Notes: generated by a model not told the origin, from the sequence alone. A DNA stretch of 34,498 nt from Geoalkalibacter sp. (GCF_030604225.1 NZ_JAUVWH010000015.1:1-34498), one strand, 5' to 3'; shown: positions 28,214-34,498, counted from the stretch's first letter. Numbers and translations are program-made.

Positions 28214-29275
28214 ATGAATGTTGAACAAATGAAACTGGTGGTGCGCGAGATTCTCACCCGCACCGATCTGACCCCCTGCATCGTCGGTCATCGCGGCGTC
28301 GGCAAATCGGCGGGCATCCTCCAGGTGTGCCGCGAGGCGGGGCTCAATTACGTGTCCCTGCGCCTCGGGCAGATGGAAGTCGGCGACTTGGTCGGCATTC
28401 CCTACCGCGAGGGCGAGGTCATGCGCTGGTCGCGGCCCTCCTGGTGGCCCCTGGACAGCGACGCACCGACGGTGGTGCATTGCGACGAGCTCAACCGCGC
28501 CCAGCAGGAGGATACCCTGCAGGCCATCTTCCAGTTCGTCGAACCTCCCGCCGCGGGCCGCCGTCGCGCCCTGCACACCCATCAGCTCGATCCGCGCCAC
28601 AAGGTGGTGGTGACCATCAATCCCCCCGACGGCACCTACCAGGTGGCGACCCTCGACCGCGCCTTGCTGGATCGTATGGTAATGGTCTACGTGGAAACCG
28701 ATTACTCCTGCTGGGCACGCCATGCCGAGAAAAACAGCTTCGACGCCGACGTGCGCCAGTTTCTCGCCGCTCACAGCCAGATGCTCGCCCGCCAGGGCAG
28801 TCCCCTCGACATGCAGATGGAGCCCAGCGAGCGCGCCTGGGAGATGGTCAGCACCCTGCGCCGCAACTGCCGCTTTCCTCGTGACCTGGAGATGGAAGTC
28901 TACGCCGGCATCGTCGGCAACGAGGCGGCCGCCCTGTTCCTGCAATGGTGCACGGACAATCGCGCGCGGCCGGTGAGCGCGGACGAGGTGCTCGACGGCT
29001 GGGACGAGGTTGAAGAGCGGGTGCGCGCCCAGCGCGACGACCTGCAAGCGGCCACCCTCAACCTGCTGGTCGCGCGCCTGCGCCACCAGCCGCGCCTGAG
29101 CCCCGCCCAGGAGCGCAACCTGGTGGCCTACATCGACGTGCTGCCGCGCGACCTGCGCTTCGGCCTGGTCAAGACGCTGCTCAAGATTCCCGCCGTGGCC
29201 GCGGTGCTGAGCAAGGACGAGTACGATGCGGTGGTGCTTGACGCCATCGCGCAGATCAGCCGCGAGGCGAGTTGA
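28214..29275 (+). CDS. MoxR-type AAA+ ATPase
   Basis: 353-residue AAA+ protein of the MoxR-like class, which usually acts as a chaperone remodelling a partner with a VWA domain. Walker A is GHRGVGKSA (about 25-33), Walker B with the class-typical DELNRA is in VVHCDELNRAQQED, sensor 1 is TINPPDGTYQVATLD, and LLDRMVMVYVE carries the arginine-finger-type Arg. The C-terminal part is helical, with no named domain recognised. The ribosome-binding site is weak. A VWA gene lies 79 bases downstream, matching the usual MoxR-VWA pairing; the client and process are unknown. Confidence 0.88.
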   Translation: MNVEQMKLVVREILTRTDLTPCIVGHRGVGKSAGILQVCREAGLNYVSLRLGQMEVGDLVGIPYREGEVMRWSRPSWWPLDSDAPTVVHCDELNRAQQEDTLQAIFQFVEPPAAGRRRALHTHQLDPRHKVVVTINPPDGTYQVATLDRALLDRMVMVYVETDYSCWARHAEKNSFDADVRQFLAAHSQMLARQGSPLDMQMEPSERAWEMVSTLRRNCRFPRDLEMEVYAGIVGNEAAALFLQWCTDNRARPVSADEVLDGWDEVEERVRAQRDDLQAATLNLLVARLRHQPRLSPAQERNLVAYIDVLPRDLRFGLVKTLLKIPAVAAVLSKDEYDAVVLDAIAQISREAS

Positions 29276-29282
29276 GAAGGGC

Positions 29283-29317
29283 TGTCCTTTGTCCTTGGTC
29301 CTTTGTCCTTGTGTGTT
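29283..29317. repeat. Heptad array 1 (MoxR-VWA spacer)
   Basis: Four tandem 7-nt units: TGTCCTT at 29283, 29290 and 29304, GGTCCTT at 29297, then a decayed GTGTGTT at 29311. It lies in the 79-base spacer and carries no coding role. Read on the minus strand the units are of the GGACAAA/GGACCAA type, one of which recurs in array 2. Confidence 0.75.
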
Positions 29318-29354
29318 TGGCAAAAATTGCCCTGATCGTGCCATGGCGTAGCGG

Positions 29355-30557
29355 ATGAGAGACGTTCAACCTTCAGCCAAGGACCAGCATCTTCTTGAAG
29401 ATGCCGTCATCCGCCTGCTCAAGCGGCGGCCTTTCTACGGCCACCTGCTGCTCAATTTTCAGCGGCGCTTTGGGACGGGGGCCTATCCCCTGGGGGTGAC
29501 GCTGGTGGGTGGGCTGCCGTTGCTCGAAGTCAATGCGACGCGCTTTGGCGAGTATTGCGGCGCGGAGCAGGAGGCGCTGCTCGAGCACTGCATCAAGCAT
29601 GTGCTGCATCTGCACATGGCGCGGCGCAAGGAGCGCCATGCCCTGACCTGGGATGTCGCCTGCGATCTCGCCATCAATCCCGGAATTGCCTCTCTGCCCG
29701 GCGGCGCGCCGCTGCCCGGGCGCTATCATCTCGACGAGGGCCTGGCCGCCGAGCAATATTACGCGCTGCTGTCACGGCCTTTCGCCATGGGCAATTTGGA
29801 AGGCGAGGGCTTGGGTGATGCATCGCGGGAAAGTTCCGGCGACGTCGGGGTGGGGAACACCCGGGATTCCGCCCAAGACGCTGCCCCTCTCGATGATCAC
29901 CAGCTTTGGGCCGAAGCCGATGCCGTGCCCCTGCGCCTCGCCGAGCAGATCGTGCGCGGGCTGGTGCGGGAGGCCTGGCGCAAGAGTGACGGCGAAATCC
30001 CCGGCGATCTCAAGACCCTGGTGGCGGCCATGCTCGCCCCCGCGCCCATTCCCTGGCGGCAGGTGCTGCGCCAGTTCGTCGCCATCGCCGGGCGGGTGGG
30101 CCGCCAGAGCACCTGGAAGCGCGAGCATCGCCGTTTTGCTCACGCCACGCCGGGCCAGCGCAAGCGCCGCCGCCTCAACCTGCTGGTCGGCATCGATGTC
30201 AGCGATTCCACCAACATCCAGGCCCTGCGCGAAGCCTTCGCCGCCGAGTTGGTGCGCATCGCCCGCGGTCGCGACACCCTGCTCACCGTGCTCTACGCCG
30301 GCAGCCGCATCCAGAAAATCGCCAGTTTTCGCGGCTGCGAGGCCGTGGCCGAAGTCTTCCACGGCGGCGGCTTCACCGATCTGCGCCCGGTGTTCGACTA
30401 CGCCCGCACTCTCCATCCCCGGCCCGCCGCCGTCATCTATCTCACCGACGGCTACGGCGAGACACCTTCGCAAATGGAATTCCCCACCCTCTGGGTCTTG
30501 ACCAAGGAGGGCCAGAAGCCGGCAGATTGGGGCGTGGAGCTGCGGCTTGACACCTGA
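29355..30557 (+). CDS. DUF2201-like metallopeptidase/VWA protein with HCxxH in place of HExxH
   Basis: 400 residues, two parts. The N-terminal domain resembles the putative metallopeptidase domain of DUF2201 proteins. The expected HExxHxxxxH reads H78-C79-I80-K81-H82 with H87 at the right spacing, so the three His ligands are kept but the catalytic Glu is Cys. A polar low-complexity linker (about 150-190) follows. The C-terminal VWA-like domain has a complete MIDAS: DVSDS (281-285), T341 in GGFTDLR and D365 in YLTDGYG. The start is the ATG at 29355 with a poor ribosome-binding site. The preceding MoxR ATPase is the probable partner; the role is unknown. Confidence 0.82.
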   Translation: MRDVQPSAKDQHLLEDAVIRLLKRRPFYGHLLLNFQRRFGTGAYPLGVTLVGGLPLLEVNATRFGEYCGAEQEALLEHCIKHVLHLHMARRKERHALTWDVACDLAINPGIASLPGGAPLPGRYHLDEGLAAEQYYALLSRPFAMGNLEGEGLGDASRESSGDVGVGNTRDSAQDAAPLDDHQLWAEADAVPLRLAEQIVRGLVREAWRKSDGEIPGDLKTLVAAMLAPAPIPWRQVLRQFVAIAGRVGRQSTWKREHRRFAHATPGQRKRRRLNLLVGIDVSDSTNIQALREAFAAELVRIARGRDTLLTVLYAGSRIQKIASFRGCEAVAEVFHGGGFTDLRPVFDYARTLHPRPAAVIYLTDGYGETPSQMEFPTLWVLTKEGQKPADWGVELRLDT

Positions 30558-30584
30558 GGCGCCGCGTGACCCTCAACCTGCCAC

Positions 30585-30640
30585 TGATAACGGACCAACA
30601 AACAATGACAAGTGACCCATGACAACTGACAAGTCCCTAA
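30585..30640. repeat. Heptad array 2 (after the VWA gene)
   Basis: Degenerate 7-nt period held in phase over eight units: TGATAAC 30585, GGACCAA 30592, CAAACAA 30599, TGACAAG 30606, TGACCCA 30613, TGACAAC 30620, TGACAAG 30627, TCCCTAA 30634. GGACCAA is also present in array 1 in the opposite orientation. The array runs up to and possibly into the start of the next ORF, depending on which ATG is used. Confidence 0.7.
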
Positions 30641-30645
30641 CCCCT

Positions 30646-31032
30646 ATGACCGAAGAATCCGTCCGCGCTCTGCTCGAAGAGGCCGGGGCGCGGGTCGCCT
30701 CGCGCGGCGGACGCACCGACAACTACGGCGCCCCGCGCGAATTCTCCTTCGAGGTGCGCGCCCTGTTTCCCTCCGGCCTCGGCCTGCAATTGACGGCCCG
30801 CCAGTACAACTACCGCGATCCCTGGGAAGCGGGTGGTCGCGTCAACGACCTGGTGGATGTCGCCCTGCTGCGCGACGGCGCCTATTCGCCCCTGCCGCGC
30901 GGCTACGAGTGGTTTCAGGGACGCGACGAGGAGGAGGGCGTGGATGAGGAGACCCTGCGCGCCATCATCGCCGTGGTCCGCGACCTCAATCCCAAGATTT
31001 TCAAGCTGCAGGAACTGACCGGGGATTTTTAA
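30646..31032 (+). CDS. Hypothetical protein downstream of the MoxR-VWA pair
   Basis: Unrecognised 128-residue soluble, acidic protein without signal peptide or membrane segment. The sequence suggests an alpha/beta fold: a helical start (ESVRALLEEAGARV), beta-rich middle (FSFEVRALFPSGLGLQLTARQYNYRD) and acidic helical end. The ORF track starts at the ATG at 30619, but that codon lies in the heptad array; the ATG at 30646 gives the more natural start MTEESVRALLEE. Neither has a good ribosome-binding site. Codon use matches neighbouring genes, so it is probably real. Position suggests it may serve the MoxR-VWA pair. Confidence 0.65.
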   Translation: MTEESVRALLEEAGARVASRGGRTDNYGAPREFSFEVRALFPSGLGLQLTARQYNYRDPWEAGGRVNDLVDVALLRDGAYSPLPRGYEWFQGRDEEEGVDEETLRAIIAVVRDLNPKIFKLQELTGDF

Positions 31033-31067
31033 TCCCTGTGACGACTTTCCGCACCGGGCAAGGCGTC

Positions 31068-31089
31068 AAATCCTCCAGCCCTAGGATTT
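31068..31089. other. Hairpin upstream of the four-TM gene
   Basis: Inverted repeat AAATCCT (31068-31074) / AGGATTT (31083-31089), 8-nt loop, in the 86-base gap. A second small dyad, GGGATT / AATCCC (31022-31036), spans the previous stop codon. Neither has a clear T tract; they may act as weak terminators or mRNA structure. Confidence 0.4.
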
Positions 31090-31118
31090 CTGATCTTCCG
31101 AACGAAGGGATTTCGCCC

Positions 31119-31523
31119 ATGCAGCACAGGCCCGCGAAGGGAAACGATCCTGACCCGAAAATCGGGCGCATCGGCGAGCGTCCCCCTTGGGTACGCCATT
31201 TGTCCTTGCCGATTCGCGCGCTTCATCAGCTCGGGGCCGCCGTCATTCTCGCGGCCTGGCTGTTCGATGGTTTGGCGGGGCGCACCGGCGCGTTTCTGGC
31301 GTTGACCCTGGTCAGCGGCGGTTTGCTGATGGCGGGCGACTGGATGCAGCATCGTCAGTTGTGGCGCGAACTGGTGGGGGTGGTCACTCTGCTGAAAATT
31401 CTTGTTTTCGGCGCGGCCTATCACGGGTTTCTGCCCCAGGGCGCCGCCGTCGTACTGGTCTTTCTCGGTGCCGCCGTGGTGGCCCATGCCCCCCGCAAAA
31501 TCCGACATCGCCTGCTGTTCTGA
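31119..31523 (+). CDS. Four-TM membrane protein of unknown function
   Basis: 134 residues. A polar N-terminus of about 30 residues is followed by four predicted membrane helices, near LHQLGAAVILAAWLF, AFLALTLVSGGLLMAG, LVGVVTLLKILVFGAA and GAAVVLVFLGAAVVAHA, and a short basic tail. The ORF track begins at 31038; the ATG at 31119 is chosen because GAAGGGA lies 8 bases upstream and because the extra residues would read through the 31068-31089 hairpin. Family not recognised. It ends 19 bases before the metallo-beta-lactamase gene, so co-transcription is likely. Confidence 0.7.
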   Translation: MQHRPAKGNDPDPKIGRIGERPPWVRHLSLPIRALHQLGAAVILAAWLFDGLAGRTGAFLALTLVSGGLLMAGDWMQHRQLWRELVGVVTLLKILVFGAAYHGFLPQGAAVVLVFLGAAVVAHAPRKIRHRLLF

Positions 31524-31542
31524 GGCGAGGGACGGCATCTGC

Positions 31543-32667
31543 ATGGCTTCGATCCCCTCCCCAACACCCCGTCCCGGGCGCTTGCCTTTCAATTTCTGCG
31601 AGCCGGCTTTTTTCTCCGGGCTGATGGATGATCCGCTGCTGCTGGTGCAGGTGCGTCCCCTGGGCCGCGGCCTGCTGTTTGACTGCGGACAGCTTCACCA
31701 TCTGGCCAAGCGGGTGCTGCGCTCCATCGACGCGGTTTTCATCAGCCACGCGCATATGGATCACTTCATGGGCGTGGATACGCTGGTCCGCCATGTTCTG
31801 GTGTCGCCGCGCACCCTCGATTTCTATGGGCCGCCGGGCATCGCCGCGCGTTTCGCCAACAAGCTGGGCAGTTACGACTGGAATCTTGCCGAGGATTTCT
31901 GGTGTTCGTTTCGCGTGCATGAGGTTCACGCGCACGGTCTGCGCACTTTTATGTTTCGGGGACCCGAGGGCTTCGCCTGCCGCTTCGTCGCGGAACGTGC
32001 CCACTCATCCACCGGCCTCCATGTCAACCGCTATCTGCGGGTGGATGCCGATCTCTGCGATCATAAGATTCCCGTCCTGATTTATCGCATCACGGAACTT
32101 CCGGGATTTGCCCTGGACGAAGGGCGCATGGCGGTGGCCGGGTTGGTTCCCGGCCCCTGGATCAAGGAGCTCAAGCAGCTGTTCTTCGCGGGCGACCTGC
32201 AAGGGCGTCGGCTCCGGATACCGCGGGGTGTCGGAGACGCCGGGCCGGATGCCGAGGAAACTGATGCCGCCGCGCTTTACGAACGCATCCGCGCCCGCGC
32301 GACACCCGCGAGCATCGGTTATTTCACCGACCTCGGCCTGACGCCCGAGAATCGCCGGCGCCTCAAGGATCTGCTCGGGGGAGTGACTCTGTTGATCGGC
32401 GAATGCACCTACCTGGCGCAGGACGAGGCACGGGCGCGGGCCGCCCATCATCTGTGCAGCACCGACATCAATGTGCTGCTCGATGAGTTGCGGCCCGCCT
32501 GGTTTCTGCCCATGCACCTCTCCAAGAGCTACCTCGGGCGCAGCGAGCGGCTCTTTCGCGAGCTGGAGCCGCCCGCCGGCACGACCATCCTGCGTCTTCC
32601 CGAACGGCTCACGCCGCGTCCGCTGATCCCCGCCGATCTGCCGCCGGCGGCGCGGGGACGCTGGTGA
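31543..32667 (+). CDS. Metallo-beta-lactamase-fold hydrolase (RNase Z-like)
   Basis: 374-residue MBL-fold protein. The metal-binding motif SHAHMDHFMG (HxHxDH) follows the typical LLFDCGQLHHL strand. Later metal or family segments are FAGDLQG, LIGECTYL...ARAAHHLCSTD and the C-terminal FLPMHLSKSY. Layout resembles RNase Z/ElaC-like proteins that act on nucleic acids or phosphodiesters, but substrate is unknown. The ORF track start at 31402 lies in the preceding gene; the ATG at 31543 follows the purine-rich GAGGCGAGGGACGG. An in-frame ATG at 31624 is possible but would drop the NFCEPAFFSGL segment, which looks like part of the fold. Confidence 0.82.
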   Translation: MASIPSPTPRPGRLPFNFCEPAFFSGLMDDPLLLVQVRPLGRGLLFDCGQLHHLAKRVLRSIDAVFISHAHMDHFMGVDTLVRHVLVSPRTLDFYGPPGIAARFANKLGSYDWNLAEDFWCSFRVHEVHAHGLRTFMFRGPEGFACRFVAERAHSSTGLHVNRYLRVDADLCDHKIPVLIYRITELPGFALDEGRMAVAGLVPGPWIKELKQLFFAGDLQGRRLRIPRGVGDAGPDAEETDAAALYERIRARATPASIGYFTDLGLTPENRRRLKDLLGGVTLLIGECTYLAQDEARARAAHHLCSTDINVLLDELRPAWFLPMHLSKSYLGRSERLFRELEPPAGTTILRLPERLTPRPLIPADLPPAARGRW

Positions 32668-32750
32668 GGAGGGTTTGCTACTAGAGCGCCTTGCTTTCGA
32701 GTGAATGGCGGAATTGGCGGCGGGATCGAGGGTTGGAGGGCAAAAAATGG

Positions 32751-32777
32751 CGGGGTCGCCGCGGGCGACCCCGTTTT
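32751..32777. terminator. Probable bidirectional intrinsic terminator
   Basis: Perfect 10-bp stem CGGGGTCGCC (32751-32760) / GGCGACCCCG (32764-32773) with a 3-nt loop. On the plus strand a TTTT run follows. On the minus strand the stem is followed by CCA and a six-T run (plus-strand A run 32742-32747). It sits between the MBL gene and the convergent small Cys-rich gene and can serve both. Confidence 0.8.
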
Positions 32778-32803
32778 GGCGAGCAGTGGCGCGTCGCGGC
32801 GCC

Positions 32804-32983
32804 TCAAATGGGTCTGGGATTGCAGACGTTTTCGTCGTTGTGAACCTGGGCACCACAGTTGGTGCAGACGAAGCGAGGGTTTTCAAAAAGTTTTTCGATG
32901 TCCGGATTGCGTTCCTTGTAGGTCAATTGACAAGCGTGGAGCGCGCAATGTTCTTCGGGGTTGATGCAATCCTTCTCAGCCAT
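32804..32983 (-). CDS. Small Cys-rich (zinc-ribbon-like) protein, 59 residues
   Basis: Below the ORF-track length cutoff. On the minus strand an ATG at 32983 is preceded by a strong AAGGAGGAGG ribosome-binding site. The product begins MAEKDCINPEEHCALHACQ and has six Cys, at 6, 13, 18, 40, 43 and 54. CTNCG (40-44) resembles a zinc-ribbon or rubredoxin-type knuckle, with nearby His residues. No family was recognised with certainty. Strong initiation signal, coherent Cys pattern and a terminator 30 bases after the stop make it a convincing gene. It might bind zinc or iron. Confidence 0.75.
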   Translation of the reverse strand: MAEKDCINPEEHCALHACQLTYKERNPDIEKLFENPRFVCTNCGAQVHNDENVCNPRPI

Positions 32984-33225
32984 GTTGCCTCCTCCTTGAT
33001 GTAAATGCGCTCATTTCCCGTGGGGACCGAGCGCTTCGCGCATGTCCAAATCTTAACAAATTTTGGGGTCAATGCCATGCCGCGGGGTTTTTTCATGCCC
33101 TGGCGACGGGTCGAGCGTATCGGCGCTTTCGATATTTCCTAGGGAAATTATCGATATTATCTCTTGGACAGGTTTGGCGCCTCCCTGTTAGGATGCCCGC
33201 ATTTCTCGCGTGGAGGCTCTATCGC
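32984..33225. other. Divergent gap upstream of the Cys-rich and transglutaminase-like genes
   Basis: Non-coding. It holds the repeat-rich site at 33129-33158. No near-consensus sigma70 promoter was found for the minus-strand gene. For the plus-strand gene a weak TTGGAC...TAGGAT pair with a 19-nt spacer lies after 33160. The region is visibly more AT-rich than the genes around it. Confidence 0.4.
33129..33158. promoter_or_regulatory. Operator-like palindrome with flanking direct repeats
   Basis: The octamer TCGATATT occurs at 33129-33136 and 33151-33158, 22 bases apart (about two helical turns). Between and overlapping them is the palindrome ATTTCC TAG GGAAAT (33134-33148). Upstream of a secreted-protein gene, this looks like a regulator site; the regulator is unknown. 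Confidence 0.5.
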
Positions 33226-34233
33226 ATGGCACATCGTTTCAGTGTTTTCCTGCTTTTGCTGCTCTTGTCCCTGCCCTTTGCCGCCGCTGCCGGCCAGGGG
33301 GGCACCATCCAGATGGATTTCGATCTCTCCGCCCATGCCCCCGGCGAGGAGGTCAGGCTCTGGATTCCCTACCCGGTGTCCGACGCCCATCAGACCATCA
33401 GTGCGGTGCGTGTCGAGGGGAACCACGCCGAGGCCGCCGTTTACACCGACAAGGTTTTCGGGACGCCGATGCTCTTCGCCCGCTGGGCGCCGGGAACCGA
33501 GGAGCGCACCCTGAGATTTTCCTTCGCCGTGGAACGGCTTGAAGTGATCCGGCGCGATTTCCCGGCCAAGGAAGCTGCCTGGGATCCGCGCGATTATGCC
33601 TTGTGGTTGGCGCCGACCGCCCTGGGCCCCACGGACGGCGAAGTAAAAGCGCTGGCGGAGAGCATTACCAAGGGCCGCAAGACGGTTCATGGCAAAGCTC
33701 GGGCCATCTATGACTGGACGGTGGAGAACATGTATCGCGACCCCGGCGTGCTGGGCTGCGGCCCCGGAGATGTTTGCGGCCTGCTGCAAAAGCCGGGAGG
33801 TAAATGCGCCGACATCCACTCGGTCTACGTCGCCCTGGCGCGCGCGGCCGGCGTTCCGTCCCGGGAAATCTTCGGCATTCGGTTGGGCAAGGATCAACCG
33901 GCGGACATTACCAACTGGCAGCACTGCTGGGCCGAATTCTATCTGCCCGGCTATGGCTGGGTGCCGGTTGACCCGTCCGATGTGCGCAAGGCGATGCTAA
34001 CGGAAAAGCTCGAACTTTCCGACCCGCGCGTCGCCGAACTGCGCGAGTATTTCTGGGGCGGCATCGAAGCCGCGCGCGTCCAACTCTCCCAGGGGCGCGA
34101 TCTGATTCTCTCCCCCGCTCAGCAGGGCGCGCCCCTCAACTATTTCATGTACCCCTACGCCGAGGTCGGCGGCAAGGCCCTCGACTGGCTCGATCCCGCC
34201 AGCTTCAAGTACGTCCTGACCTATCGTCCCTAA
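33226..34233 (+). CDS. Secreted transglutaminase-like protein
   Basis: 335 residues with an N-terminal signal peptide (basic MAHR, hydrophobic VFLLLLLLSLPFAAAA), so exported. The core is a transglutaminase-like (papain-fold) domain: the nucleophile Cys in GGKCADIHSVYVALARAAGV, the His in NWQHCWAEFYLPGYGW, and the Asp in VPVDPSD, giving the Cys-His-Asp triad. The N-terminal ~130 residues are beta-rich and probably form a separate domain. The substrate is unknown; related proteins are often peptidases or protein cross-linkers. The ATG at 33226 is preferred over 33193 because GGAGG lies about 9 bases upstream and the signal peptide then starts properly. Confidence 0.85.
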   Translation: MAHRFSVFLLLLLLSLPFAAAAGQGGTIQMDFDLSAHAPGEEVRLWIPYPVSDAHQTISAVRVEGNHAEAAVYTDKVFGTPMLFARWAPGTEERTLRFSFAVERLEVIRRDFPAKEAAWDPRDYALWLAPTALGPTDGEVKALAESITKGRKTVHGKARAIYDWTVENMYRDPGVLGCGPGDVCGLLQKPGGKCADIHSVYVALARAAGVPSREIFGIRLGKDQPADITNWQHCWAEFYLPGYGWVPVDPSDVRKAMLTEKLELSDPRVAELREYFWGGIEAARVQLSQGRDLILSPAQQGAPLNYFMYPYAEVGGKALDWLDPASFKYVLTYRP

Positions 34234-34246
34234 GCCATCGAAACGT

Positions 34247-34294
34247 GCGTCAAGGCGTTGCGCCGGGTGATTCCGGACCGCCTTGACGCAACGC
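34247..34294. other. Structured element after the transglutaminase-like gene
   Basis: A perfect 11-bp inverted repeat GCGTCAAGGCG (34247-34257) / CGCCTTGACGC (34279-34289) encloses a small CCGG-based inner hairpin. A second perfect 8-bp pair, GCGTTGCG (34255-34262) / CGCAACGC (34287-34294), overlaps both arms, so the two stems exclude each other. No T run follows. It may be a T-less terminator or a switchable RNA element. Confidence 0.5.
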
Positions 34295-34305
34295 AAACAG
34301 CCCTG

Positions 34306-34329
34306 TTGACAACGAAGGGAGAATATAAT
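34306..34329 (+). promoter_or_regulatory. Promoter-like boxes with unusually short spacing
   Basis: Perfect TTGACA (34306-34311) and TATAAT (34324-34329), but separated by only 12 nt, too short for a normal sigma70 promoter. One of the boxes may be used with another partner, or a spacer-bending activator (as for MerR-type regulators, though these use long spacers) would be needed. AT-rich DNA continues to 34378. Confidence 0.35.
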
Positions 34330-34378
34330 ACCGTTCTGCTTAAGATTAATAAAAATTTATATCTTTGGTTGGAATTCC

Positions 34379-34498
34379 ATGGAAAAGCTCTCCAAGGATT
34401 CGCGCGCCTTGCTTTTTTATTCCTGGCTGCTGGCTCTTTTCGGTCTGGCGGGAGTCGCGGCTTCCTATGCGTGGAATCTCGCGCTGCTGGAGCGCGAG
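34379..34498 (+). CDS. N-terminus of a membrane protein (truncated by window end)
   Basis: 40 codons from an ATG at 34379 are open to the window end. The product starts MEKLSKDSRALLFYSW and contains a hydrophobic helix (about 11-31, LLFYSWLLALFGLAGVAASY) followed by ELRE-like polar residues, an arrangement seen in membrane-anchored sensor proteins, though no domain is yet visible. The ribosome-binding site is weak (TTGGAA). Codon use matches the rest of the window. Function unknown. Confidence 0.6.
   Translation, partial: MEKLSKDSRALLFYSWLLALFGLAGVAASYAWNLALLERE

Noticed and set aside
29283-30640. CRISPR array
   Set aside because: The repeats are direct 7-nt units without spacers; no repeat-spacer structure and no cas genes.

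Overview
The window is GC-rich, almost fully coding bacterial chromosome. Gene content and order fit a Desulfuromonadales-type deltaproteobacterium (Geobacter / Desulfuromonas / Geoalkalibacter relatives). The main signs are a large dcw cluster with meso-DAP-type MurE and a PASTA-tailed FtsI, followed by a B12-binding-type radical SAM gene. That placement is inferred from recalled family resemblance; no search was run.

Layout. (1) 1-3700, + strand: 3' part of rnhB, a YraN-family gene, glutamine-dependent NAD synthetase nadE, and rsmI. (2) 3723-6010, - strand: acyP and ligA, overlapping by 4 bases, with a promoter at 6049-6077. (3) 6175-7437, +: a CNNM/CBS/CorC-HlyC membrane protein with its own promoter and terminator. 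(4) 7555-25002, +: the dcw operon, 15 genes: mraZ, rsmH, ftsL, ftsI, murE, murF, mraY, murD, ftsW, murG, murC, ddl, ftsQ, ftsA, ftsZ. It starts at a near-consensus sigma70 promoter with MraZ-box-like repeats and ends at a strong intrinsic terminator. It carries peptidoglycan precursor synthesis from MurC to MurG plus septal synthesis (FtsW/FtsI), divisome assembly (FtsL/FtsQ) and the Z ring (FtsA/FtsZ). MurB, often encoded between murC and ddl, is missing from the window. (5) 25047-27845: a radical SAM protein, a Gdx/SugE-type SMR transporter, and tpx with its own promoter and terminator. (6) 27853-28047, -: a small TatA-like protein. (7) 28214-32667, +: a MoxR-type AAA+ ATPase, a DUF2201-like VWA protein, a hypothetical protein, a four-TM membrane protein and a metallo-beta-lactamase-fold protein, ending at a probable bidirectional terminator. 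(8) 32804-32983, -: a 59-residue Cys-rich protein below the ORF-track cutoff. (9) 33226-34233, +: a secreted transglutaminase-like protein, then structured and AT-rich DNA and the start of a membrane protein cut by the window end.

The most unusual part is 27.7-31.1 kb. The ATPase and VWA proteins look like a chaperone/effector pair. In the VWA protein the expected zinc-protease motif HExxH reads HCIKH: the spacing of the metal ligands is kept but the catalytic Glu is replaced by Cys. The spacers on both sides of that gene hold degenerate 7-nt-period arrays that share a heptamer in opposite orientation, and the spacer after tpx holds a 10-11-nt-period repeat. No tRNA, rRNA, CRISPR array or insertion sequence was seen.
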